Translations under genes and position numbers: made by a program
Part shown: in pieces, positions 1 through 9,470 of the stretch
How the letters are laid out: each line of letters starts with the position of its first letter
How positions within the stretch are numbered: the stretch's first letter is position 1
From: Stereum hirsutum FP-91666 SS1
Lineage: Eukaryota; Basidiomycota; Agaricomycetes; Russulales; Stereaceae
Direction of reading: 5' to 3'
Assembly (NCBI RefSeq): GCF_000264905.1
Contig: NW_006763133.1
Span: forward strand, 3,233,152 to 3,297,151
Length of the DNA: 64,000 nucleotides
Notes under the pieces: generated by a model
What the model was told of the DNA's origin: nothing
Databases searched by the model: none
Seen by the model: only the letters and a program-made list of their open reading frames with translations

Positions 1-65
1 ACACGTGTGGCGAGCGGACTTTACCGCGAAGATGGATGCAGACCGATAATGAGAGTCGCGACTGC

Positions 66-71
66 TATAAA
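66..71 (+). promoter_or_regulatory. TATA-like box of the NDK gene
   Basis: A TATAAA hexamer lies 115 bp upstream of the NDK start codon and is followed by a CT-rich tract (about 80-130). This is the usual arrangement at highly expressed fungal genes. No other core element is evident. Confidence 0.4.
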
Positions 72-180
72 CCTCGTCCTCACCGCTCTTCTTCTTCCTC
101 TCCTCTTCATCCACCTCAGGCCATCCACAGCCCCACCAGAACATCCCCCACCAACACATCCCCCAGCTTATATTTCAGAT

Positions 181-934
181 ATGTCTGTCCAGGAACGCAC
201 CTACATCATGGTCAAGGTTAGTACTCTTCCGCTTTGCCCATTGCTCCATCGCATCGTAGACAAAAACTGATCTCAACGCGATGGAACATTTTGTGTTATA
301 TAGCCCGACGGTGTCCAGCGCGGGCTCGTTGGAAACATCATCTCCCGCTTTGAGGCGCGCGGCTTCAAGCTCGTTGCTCTCAAGCTCGTCCACGCTACCC
401 CCGAGCACCTCGAGAAGCGTACGTTTTATCTCGTTTCTCCTTACTGCACAGTGAAACTCACGCTTCGCCCGCTGCAGACTACGCGGACTTGAAGGGCAAG
501 CCCTTCTTCCCTGGTCTCATCAAGTACATGGCTGCCGGCCCTGTCGTCGCCATGGTCTGGCAGGGTCTTGACAGCGTCAAGACCGGTCGTGCCATGCTCG
601 GTGCTACCAACCCGCTCGCTTCTTCTCCCGGTTAGTCTTTCGTACCTTACATCTCATTACCCGCGTGTATGTCTGACACGCTTTGAACGCGTGTTTCCTC
701 CTATCTTTTCGCGTTTTAGGCACCATCCGCGGTGACTTCGCCCTCGCTGTCGGCCGCAACATCTGCCACGGTTCGGACTCTGTCGAGAACGCCGAGAAGG
801 AGATCAAGCTGTATGTCGCGTCTCAATTCTCATTATCCTCTTCGTCTTCTGATTGCTTTACGCACACATCTAGCTGGTTCCCCGAGGGCGCTGTCCAGTA
901 CAGCAACGCCATGGAGAGCTGGATCTTCGAGTAA
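181..934 (+). CDS. ndk1: Nucleoside diphosphate kinase (NDK)
   Basis: Transfers the gamma phosphate of nucleoside triphosphates to nucleoside diphosphates through a phosphohistidine; cytosolic housekeeping enzyme. Five exons are supported by frame and GT..AG ends: 181-216, 304-418, 478-630, 720-810 and 874-934. Together they give 151 residues, the normal length of the family. Visible hallmarks are the N-terminal [15 protein letters not shown], the central PVVAMVWQG, and the active-site region [19 protein letters not shown] with the catalytic His. The protein ends in WFPEG...SWIFE, close to the conserved C-terminus. The ATG at 181 is chosen because the protein begins exactly where homologues do. 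The 5' region is CT-rich with a TATA-like box. No oddities. Confidence 0.97.
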
Positions 935-2242
935 ACGTGCGCTACTAGCCTGCACGCCACGTTCAAAAAAGGAAGAAGTCTAGACGCATGTCGCCTGCAT
1001 CGTGTTCTGCGCTCGTCTTGTGTAGTGTAGGACATGTTCATCGATTGCGATTGTAAACTGTTGCGTGGAAAGATATCAACATCATGAGTTTCCTGGAATT
1101 GCGTAAACGACTGGAAGTGAAGAGGAACGATTGTCTTCTCGATCTTTGAGTCTGGATTTCGAGACTGAATGACCAACAGGCAAAGAATTCGGAATAGGAA
1201 CATCGAACGCAGATCCTCAATTAGCTCGAACATAGCAATAAACGTCCGACAAATTTCGGCATGGAATCGATGGTACCCATACAGAAAAATGTCATAACCA
1301 TGAATCCAAACCAAAAAGGAACCTGCCATTCGCAGACTGAGCCACTCGGGTTTTTTTCATTTTTATCTTCACAGGAAGCCCGGAATTAAACCTGCAATGT
1401 AGCGTGCTCTCAGCCTGCTTGGGTGCCGCGATGTGGCATCGGACTGTGTTGAACCGGCCACCTCGGAAGAGCTCGGAGGGAGGCCGGGATTCTTTAGTGA
1501 CAGCAATATCCGATACACCATCGCGGCGGTGATTGTACTGAACGTACCTGGCCTATATGCACCACTTTTCGTTGCAGTAAACAGCCTCCTCCCCTCAGCA
1601 TCCACTCATCCACGACGCAAGGGTATCTGTAGTACTTTCAAAATACTAAGTAGTCTATATATATTATTTTACTTCCGCTTCAGCGAGGCTGGCCGCTGAC
1701 AAGTACGCGCGAGTGGCGTGAACAAGGCGTAAAGCCCCTTTCCAATGTGTGGCGCGTCATGGGCCACACACACTCGGCTCGTCTGTAAAGGATGATGTTT
1801 CATAACATTCATATCAACGCAAAGACACAAATTAGATAGCGATTGGTTCGAGGCGCAACTCTAAGCAAGGGTGTAATGTAGACGTATCAACAAGATTCAA
1901 CTTAGGTATCGATGTAATACAGCAGTTTCGACGCGCGACCCGATGCTCACTAGACAGCCGTACAAGAAAGGAAGGCAGAGAAAGGCATGATAGAGACATG
2001 AGGCAGGTTTGATAGTGATATGGCGAATGATTAGAGACAGTAGCAGTCGCATGTAGGAAAACAACAATAGTTCGGTGCCAACACAAAAACAGAAAAGGCG
2101 TAAGATGGAGTGAGTAAAGCAAGAAAACATGCAAGTAATGCCGCGAGTAGATCCCTAGTCTAACCTAAATCCCAATAAATTGAAAGAATAAAACCAGAAA
2201 TGCATCGAAGAACCCATACGACGACTGGGACGAGACAGCACT
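935..2242. other. Intergenic region, no supported gene
   Basis: The interval carries the 3' end of the NDK transcript unit and the 3' flank of the convergent RasGEF fusion gene. Short open frames exist on both strands, but none shows codon structure, splice-linked continuation or a familiar motif. Confidence 0.6.
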
Positions 2243-5200
2243 TCACGTTCGTATACCCATTGTCGTTGACCTATCGGTCGCCTTTACCCCATTTGAGCTC
2301 TCACTTCTCGAAGGCTCGCCGGTGTAGAATCCCAAGGATTTCAGTTCCGGGACCCTCTGCTCGCGCAGCTTCTCCTCCTTCATTGCCAGTTCCTTACTCC
2401 TAGCCTCGAATAGTTTGTCGGTCTCCGCATCGACGCTAATCGAATGCAATTGGTGCTCAAGGTAGATGAGGGCATTCACCAACTCAGCATCCTGAGCATT
2501 CGTGTCGGGGAGTTTGTACTGGGGGAAGCTGCGAACGTGGGCGATGAGATTTCTGTAGCGAGTGAAGCTGATGAGAGAGTGTGAGTCGCGCTCAATGACA
2601 GAGGGGTAACGCCCTAGAAGTGCGTTCGCATCACGGAGATGGACAGCTATGAAGGATGCGACGATCAGTGCTCTCCGAGATGATGCAAACACGGTAGGAT
2701 GGGACGCACCGAGCCAAGGTACACAAGGCTGCCTATTCTCGTCGATTACCTGCCTGTACGCCTTGTGATTCCTAGTCGGATCCAACAAGCTGCTCAACTC
2801 GTTTAACAGTTGCTTCTCCTTATTGGTCATACGTGGGTTCTCCTTCGACGTCAGCTTCAAGGACGTAACCGTCGCTGATTGTAACGCGTTCACGATCGCC
2901 ACCATGGAAGAGTAATTTCGCCTCAACTTGCACTCGTGAGCCGTGTTCACAAAGAACTTGTACACCGCACATCGGGCATCGACATCGTTGGAGCGTAGAA
3001 TGGACTTCTTGACCCAGTTGACGATACGGTTGTTTGTGATGGTCGCAGCGTGAATATTGTCGCTGCCGGGAAGCTGTAAAAGGTGGGCGACACAATCGGG
3101 CGGGGTGATCCTGGAGTAGAGGCCGCCTTCATGAATGGTGAGGGCGTCGGCGAGTGCGGCAGGTGTGATATCCGAGGCTTTGGGGATGTTTTCATGCGTT
3201 GAGTGCCTCGATCTCCGTGTTGAACTTCTGATAGAGCCATCCCCCTTTTGAATCTGGATCGATACGTGAGCGCAATCCAACGATGTCCAGGACAATGGAA
3301 AAGTTAACGCTACCTTATCGTCAGCAAGAACGACTATCTCCTTGGCCTTAGTCTCCAGCGTTCGTGAGCCATGGACCGAAATGGCAAATATCTTGATTCG
3401 GTGCAACAGAGATGGACCCATGTCCGGCAAGTCCATCTTCAGCCATGTATGTAGGAACGACAGCAGGCTAAAATTGCCAGCGCCACAGAGTTAGCTTCCT
3501 ATATGGCCTCCCCAAAGTTCAGAACCGATTGTACTCACGAAAACTGAACATTCGACATGCCGTCAGGCCTCTGCACCCCGGACTCCTCGCTCTCAAACCT
3601 GCTTTCCAGGGCATTGAACACATCTTCGCTCGTGGTGAACGCCCTATAACACGCTAAAAATGTCCCCTTGAATTCCAAATCTCCCGAGGAATCTTCCGGA
3701 GTCAACAATCTATAGACCAGACCCTTCAACGTCCCGGCCTCGATAAACCCATCTTTCTCGAAGGATATCGGTTTAGGATCTTTGAGCGCACGATCAAGCG
3801 CCACGGCTAACTCTTTGGGAGAGGAGTGTTCTTCAGAGCTCCGGAGTGAAGGTTGGTACGACGATAAAGAGTCGATGCCTCGAGGACTCGAGCTAGTGTC
3901 ATCTGAGAATGAATCAGATCGAGAGGTGCTTGGCCGAGATGGACCAGAGTGCAGCGACGACGGGGGAGATTTGAACGACGAAGGGAATGGTGGAGGCGGA
4001 GAGGACATGAAATGAGCATCTGCAGTCGCAGGTCGCGAGGACGACTTTGGCAGCTTGGGCGATTTTGAAGAGCCGGAATGGGCCCTCCCGAACTTTGGCA
4101 CGTGGAATCTATTAGATTTGGTTGTGCCTGGTGGTGAAGACATTCCATTCACGCTGAGCGAGCTGCTGGCAGGAGACGGAGTTGCTTCTGGCGGTTCAGA
4201 GCTGAGAAACGATGCGAAGTCGAGGATGTCAGATTGTGTGCTGTTGGGATGACTGCTTATTGACGAGGGAGGCTCAGGTGACGTGGGTGAGAGTAGAGTT
4301 GCAGATGGATTTGGGATGAGATCGATGGTTGGAGGGTGAGGTCGTAATCGCGAAGGCGGGGGCGTAGGAAGTTGGGAAGAAGAACGATGTGGAAGCAATT
4401 TATATGAAGCATCGGAGTCGGAGGTTGGTGATTGCACTAGTGGGGAAGGCGGGCTAGCGTGTGTGCTACGCGGTGATGTATGGTAGGCTGTAGTATGTGA
4501 ACATTTCGTCAATTACTCCACAGATTGACATGCGGATAAAGATAACGACATACATAGCAGACTTTCTAAGTCGGAAAGCACAGCCCTCATAGAAGGTCGC
4601 GCTTCGGCGCGCTTTTGCCAACACCGTTGTAAGAGTTCCCACATTGGATCGGTTAAGCCACGAACGCCTTCTGACCGCTGAGGTAGTGTGCCGAGAGCGA
4701 TGTCGTAGATGGCGGATCTCTCGCGAGGATGATTTCGATATGGTGGCTCTCCGGTCAGTAGTTCGAGGCAGAGCATACCAAACGACCAGACATCTGAGGC
4801 TTTGTCAGGCGACGAAGAGTCAGCGATTAGTTCTGGGGCGAGCCAGCGAGAATTCCCGGAATCGGGAACTTCTGCGGGATTGCAAACCTTCACAGACATG
4901 TGAGCATCCTTCGAAATCGATTGGGTAAAAAGGGAACATTTCTCACCTCGTCGACAAGTCGTGACAGGCCGAAGTCGGTCACGCACGCTCTCCCGACATC
5001 GTCAACGAGAACATTGATCTGTTGGAATTATTAGGTTCATTCTGACGATACAAATTAAATTGTTGACGCACCCCCCGAAGGTCGCCGTGGACCATTCCGT
5101 ACCTGTGGAGATAGTTCAGGCCTATCGAGGAGTTAGTTCGATACAGGATCTGAATCAAAGGAAGGAGCGTACCAGCAGCGATATCGCGAAGGAGGTAAAC

Positions 5201-6892
5201 GCAGTCAACATCAGGCTTGCCCTTCAAATACGAAGCAGCGGTCCCATTGGCCATCCATGGGCTGACCTAACAGTGCAGTCGTCCACGTCAGACCCGCTCG
5301 CTGACAAGAGGAGTTAGCAAACACAACGCACTAGGTATACACAGCCATCGATGACCGCAGTGCCTTCCACTTTAAGAACATTGGGGTGATCCAAGCATCC
5401 CCAGGTATCGAGGTGTTTTCGCAAGCTTCGTTGGGCAGCAGGAGAAGAATTGAGCAGACGTGGAAAGGTGAGAGCAACCTGGACTATCATAAGTAAGTAT
5501 GCACGATAACATGCGCGAAATGTGCGCACCGTCCGGTTCACAAGCCTCCCAACAAAAACATCACAGAAGGCAGTCGAGAATGCAGGTCCTCCGCTAACTT
5601 TCTTAACCTCGTTTGTGTCTGAACAAACGACCGAACCTCTCTCAGTATTTCCACAAGCATCGAGGCGGACAACGGCGCACTCACAGTCAACCATCAGGGA
5701 CTTCGACACAGTCATTGGGCGCGCTCCTTGCGGTCCCGATATTGGACGTCCGTGATATATCCTTGACTGTTGTCGGATCTCCTACAAAAGGAGGCACATG
5801 CAGCTGTCAGACTCGGGAGAACAGTTTTACGCGAAGAGTCGAAGTCCAACCTCTGCTTCCGACACCGTGCCAAGGGCTGACCCGGCTTCTGCGTATGCGG
5901 TTGGCTGCAAGGCTAGACGCCCTGAGGTGTCCACGTCAGCCAATGCCATCTCAGGTACGGTAGTAGACCGCCCTCTTCCGGGGGAGGTTGCGGGGCGGCG
6001 GGAGGGCTTGTGCGGAGAAGAACGTTCGAGGAGTGGGGAGGCGCCGAAGTCGACAGAGTAGTGTCGATGGTTATGTTCGGGAGAGGAAAGCTGCGTTTGC
6101 GAGCCCGAGCCGCCAGTTGAAGTAGCTGCAGCCTATCCGGCAGGTATCACGGGCGCATGATGAGGGATAGGACGAATAAGGCATGCTGAGTACCTGATCT
6201 ACAGTCGACGGCGGCAAAGGACGGTACCTGATTCCGGTTCTGATTCAACGGCTGCTCCAATCCTAATCTCCGAAAACACAACTCGAGATCCTGGTTAGAG
6301 CTATCAATCGCTTGCTTCATGTCGTCTCGCTGCACGAATGCCTTGATCTTGTTGAGGGCGGCCCAAGCCTGCAGGCGCGTGTGTATTCGGAAGATGGCAC
6401 TGTTGGAGGTTGTTGAAGGTTGTGTACGTGGGTAGACACAGCAGAATATAGAAACGGAATGGATACGTCAGAGGGATTAGGACGCATCAGAAAAGTCTAC
6501 GCACGGATCGGCTTGTTCTAAAATTTGGGGAGCGGCAGGTCCCTCCATTCCCTCGTAAGAGTCACGAATAGCCACAAGCAGCGAAACGCATCTGTCCCCC
6601 AGGTCTTTGCACTGTTGCTTTTCGTCCGAAGCCCCCAGATTGCAAGAGGTCGAAGTGAGTCCACATCGCGCTCGCAGTACAAGCAGAATGCACTCACCCG
6701 ATGAACTTTCACGGCATCGGCGGCTATGCATATCTCTCCCACTTTGCACGAAAAGATACGCCACAATCAGCTTCTACATATCTCCCTGACCATCCGGACC
6801 ACGAGACAATTGGCATCATGGCACTCACCGAGGTTGGCGAGCCTGGCCAGATGTGGTACACGCGCCAGCGCCGATAGGTCCTGGCGGTTCAT
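2243..6892 (-). CDS. MLKL-NTD-like / TKL pseudokinase / RasGEF fusion protein
   Basis: About 1,200 residues in up to 16 exons. Start at 6892; exons 6892-6829, 6741-6698, 6617-6505, 6399-6228, 6132-5959, 5904-5851, 5781-5530, 5478-5341, 5266-5173, 5121-5072, 5018-4947, 4887-4554, 4487-3539, 3467-2710 (with an optional in-frame 69-bp intron after VVLADDK) and 2646-2243. All phases agree. Residues 1-131 form a helical module like the four-helix N-terminal domain of fungal TKL kinases and MLKL. Residues 132-207 are a Ser/Pro linker. A TKL kinase fold spans about 265-520 (HGDLRG, DFG at 400-402, APE at 426-428), but the beta3 lysine is Thr295. A 240-residue disordered linker follows, then RasGEF_N (about 755-900) and a CDC25-type catalytic domain (about 930-1165; FTRYRNLI helix). 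The RasGEF should load GTP on Ras at membranes; its control by the N-terminal modules is inferred. An in-frame TAA at 4513-4515 falls inside intron 4488-4553, which joins the kinase and RasGEF parts. Confidence 0.8.
4488..4553 (-). other. Intron joining the kinase and RasGEF halves
   Basis: This 66-bp interval starts GTATGT, ends CTACAG and contains the stop codon that would otherwise end the kinase frame. Splicing joins a phase-1 codon (T + CC) and leads directly into the Ser/Pro-rich leader of the RasGEF frame. The downstream frame has no ATG close to its 5' end; its first codon after the stop is TTG. A single fused gene is therefore the simplest reading. Confidence 0.75.
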
Positions 6893-7787
6893 GGGCGAAA
6901 GAGTGGACAGACGAACGGTTGAAAATCAAATCCAGAGGACGGCGAGAGCTTGAGTCAGAGGGAACTAGAAATATTGATGAGGATGACCGGCGGCGAGATA
7001 TATGCAAGGCCTCAAGGGTCTACGTTTGACAGGCGTAGACAGCGACAAGTCGGGCTCGGAGTAAAACTATCGGTGTGCCGGCGCATAAGGAGAGATAGTG
7101 GGCTACAGGCTCGCCGTTGTGGGTCACTAGTAGATATGGGACCTGTTAGAATTTAGTGTAACACGATGCTCGGAAGGCTGCAGGATCCCGCTGTTGGATA
7201 GTGTTGCGGCCTCAGTCGGGCAAGAGCCGGCAAAAGTCCTAGAAACGATGCTGGAGTACGAAACGAGAGAGCCCGTGATTCAGCCTCACAAGTAGTATTG
7301 TGTTTTGCACCGGAAAAACTCACCGCGGCGAACTTCGTGCTTGCTGGTCTTCTTGACCCCCTGTCTCGTCGTCGTCGTCGGTTCGGTCCCGCTCGAGGAA
7401 TATGAGAGTCGGTCCCTATGCAACTGTGATGTCGGTACCTGACAGCGGCCGGCGGCTTATCGCTGTCCAGCACTTTGTTTGTCCTTTCTGATGATCGCAG
7501 CATGGCGAACTTGAAATAGAGAGGCAAGCGGCGTTTGCCATGCAGGCACTGTATCGTTCTTGTAAAGGTCAAGACATTTTCTCAGGCGTTCAATCGTACA
7601 GGTTTTTATGTACCACGAGCAACGTTGTTTGTGTGTCACGTCAAGGACTCGCTGACTTAACATTTAACAGCGAAGCTACAGAATAATCTGCGTCGAGTCC
7701 TGGCAGGCCAATTATGTTTTAAGATACCTAATTGGGGAAGGGTATCGCCGCGGCTATCTGTACACATATTAATGCCACAAGAAACTG
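6893..7787. other. Upstream region of the fusion gene, no gene seen
   Basis: The interval lies between the fusion-gene start and the tRNA. A minus-strand open frame at 7572-7153 is Arg- and Ser-rich and shows no recognisable domain. It could be 5' UTR or an unrelated reading frame. Confidence 0.5.
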
Positions 7788-7880
7788 GGTAGCGTGGCCG
7801 AGTTGGTCTAAGGCGTTGGATTTAAGTTCTTGAATCCCAATGGGCGCAAGTCCGCGCGAGTTCGAACCTCGCCGCTACCA
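7788..7880 (+). tRNA. tRNA-Leu(UAA)
   Basis: The acceptor stem pairs GGTAGCG with CGCTACC, followed by discriminator A at 7880. The D arm (GCCGAGTTGGTCTAAGGC) and the T arm (GCGAG TTCGAAC CTCGC) are canonical. A long variable arm with a GGGC/GTCC stem marks a class II tRNA. TAA follows TTGGATT at the anticodon position, giving leucine. The 25-nt anticodon region is about 8 nt longer than a standard 17-nt arm, so a short intron just 3' of the anticodon is likely. A T5 tract follows at once. Confidence 0.9.
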
Positions 7881-7902
7881 TCCTGCATGCATGGCATATT
7901 TC

Positions 7903-7907
7903 TTTTT
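7903..7907 (+). terminator. RNA polymerase III terminator
   Basis: A run of five T residues begins 23 nt after the tRNA discriminator base, the usual Pol III stop signal. Confidence 0.75.
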
Positions 7908-8808
7908 GCTCCTTACCGTACAGTTGGGCTGCTTCATAAGACCTGTGTTACGAAGAAGCTTTCTTTCTTTTTTTCTATTGATCACGTATGCGAGCTTTGC
8001 GCGTGACTGTGTCTGTGCTGTATCAAGTCTTTTCATAGTTCTCCTGTAATTCGAAGGAGGCACAGTTCTATAGCATTGGTCGTCGAACGCTTGTCATAAA
8101 CGCCAGACCTGGACCACCATGCCAACCTTCAATGGCTAACCCCGTCAAAGCTGAACCCGAAGATGACTGTGAACCAAGAGCCGCTTTCCGACTGAACGAG
8201 CAACAGATAATTAGGCGCAGGCCCGGGCTCTGATTCATGCCGCGATACCTTTGTGTCTGTTATTCGCAGCCCCCAAAACCCAAAGCTTGGAAGACAGAGA
8301 AGACACCGAGATCAAGAATTACAGCGCTTGAGGGTGGAGCTGCGGTGATGCTTGAAACGTATGGGAAGCTCTGAAGGCCATGGAAGTCGCTCGAAGTCGA
8401 GCCAATTGTCGTCGGTGACGGATGATTTGGCGGGTAGGAATTGTGGGTGGGCCACACTAATTAGCGTCTTGGTCGGTGATGATATATTGGTCGCGGCGTC
8501 AGGAGGATAAATCAGGCGAACGCAGTGTTTATTGAAGATAGCGACTGTGCTTGCGGCCGTCACGTAAACATTGTGGACCCAATGATTGGACTGTGTACAT
8601 GAGTGGGGGAATGGATGGCATTAGGGGTGAAAAGCCGTGACAAGTGTGGTGTCGCCCATATACAGTAAACAGGACGCTAAGCCGTACTCCGTCCGCTCTG
8701 ACGAGCGAAACCAACGGCCGTCCGGAAACCTTCGAGGTCGCTCGACCAATGGTCGTTGCGCTGTGTAGTGAAACGCAAGGAGGGTCGTTGGTGGACGTAC
8801 TCGGGGCG
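7908..8808. other. Intergenic region, no gene seen
   Basis: Lies between the tRNA and the 3' end of the CMC2-like gene. Short open frames on both strands show no motif or splice-linked continuation. Confidence 0.55.
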
Positions 8809-9188
8809 TTAATCGTTCGCATGCAGCTCTTTCCAGGCTTGATCGCGCTTAGCCTGTCTGGCCTTGGAGTCTTCTCGGTTCCTGGCAGCTCGGGCAACAG
8901 ACTGACACGGGAGGAGAGGAAAGGCGAGCCATAACGAAACACTGAGCTAAGGGTATATTTTCAAGAGACATGGTAGGACTCACATCCCCGTGTAAGCACT
9001 TGTTGAGGTCAAGCTTGGCCTGATTACAGCCCCCAGTCCATTTTAGCCAGGCATTTGCATGACATTCCTCGAGTGCCTCAAAGAGCTGGAGGCAAGCTGT
9101 TCGGGCGGTGAGAAGTCAGAAAATGTGTTCCCACAGAGAGGAAAGGAGAGACTAAACCGAGTCTTTTCTCCGACGATTGTGGGTGCAT
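8809..9188 (-). CDS. cmc2: CMC2-like twin CX9C mitochondrial protein
   Basis: A small protein of 78 residues in three exons (9188-9158, 9096-8984, 8901-8809), all in phase. It starts MHPQ, as CMC2 proteins do. It has two CX9C half-motifs, C(LQLFEALEE)C and C(NQAKLDLNK)C, separated by eleven residues. It ends in a charged helix rich in Arg and Lys (AARNREDSKARQAKRDQAW). CMC2 proteins are imported into the mitochondrial intermembrane space by the Mia40 pathway and take part in cytochrome c oxidase assembly and copper handling. That role is inferred from the family. The gene is too short and split for ordinary open-frame searches. It diverges from transketolase across a 282-bp shared promoter. 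Confidence 0.88.
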
Positions 9189-9470
9189 TGCTTAGAAACA
9201 GTGTGAGCGGGTGCCCTGGGCTCCCCACGGAGAGGAACAAAGAGAGGACAGGGATTGTGCAGTCCGGAAGAGCTTTGAGTGGCGAGACGAATACGTTGGG
9301 GTCAAAAGGGGGCCGGTAGCCGGCCGGGATGGAGCACCCGCCCGAAAATGATAAACCGAGGTCCGAAGTCCGTAATACGTTCTTCGTCGCACGTCGCGCA
9401 CGCAACCTCTCTCTCTTAAAAACCACCATCACACCCTGCCCACGACCCATCCTTCCTGTCTCTTAACATC
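9189..9470. promoter_or_regulatory. Bidirectional promoter between CMC2-like gene and transketolase
   Basis: The two start codons are separated by only 282 bp. The transketolase side ends in a CT-rich leader (CTCTCTCTTAAAAACC...), typical of strongly expressed basidiomycete genes. No TATA box is obvious. Confidence 0.5.

Noticed and set aside
4513..4515. TAA stop that would end a stand-alone kinase gene, with a separate RasGEF gene downstream
   Set aside because: The stop lies inside a 66-bp interval with good splice ends and matching phase, and the RasGEF frame has no early ATG. A fusion is simpler, although two genes remain possible.
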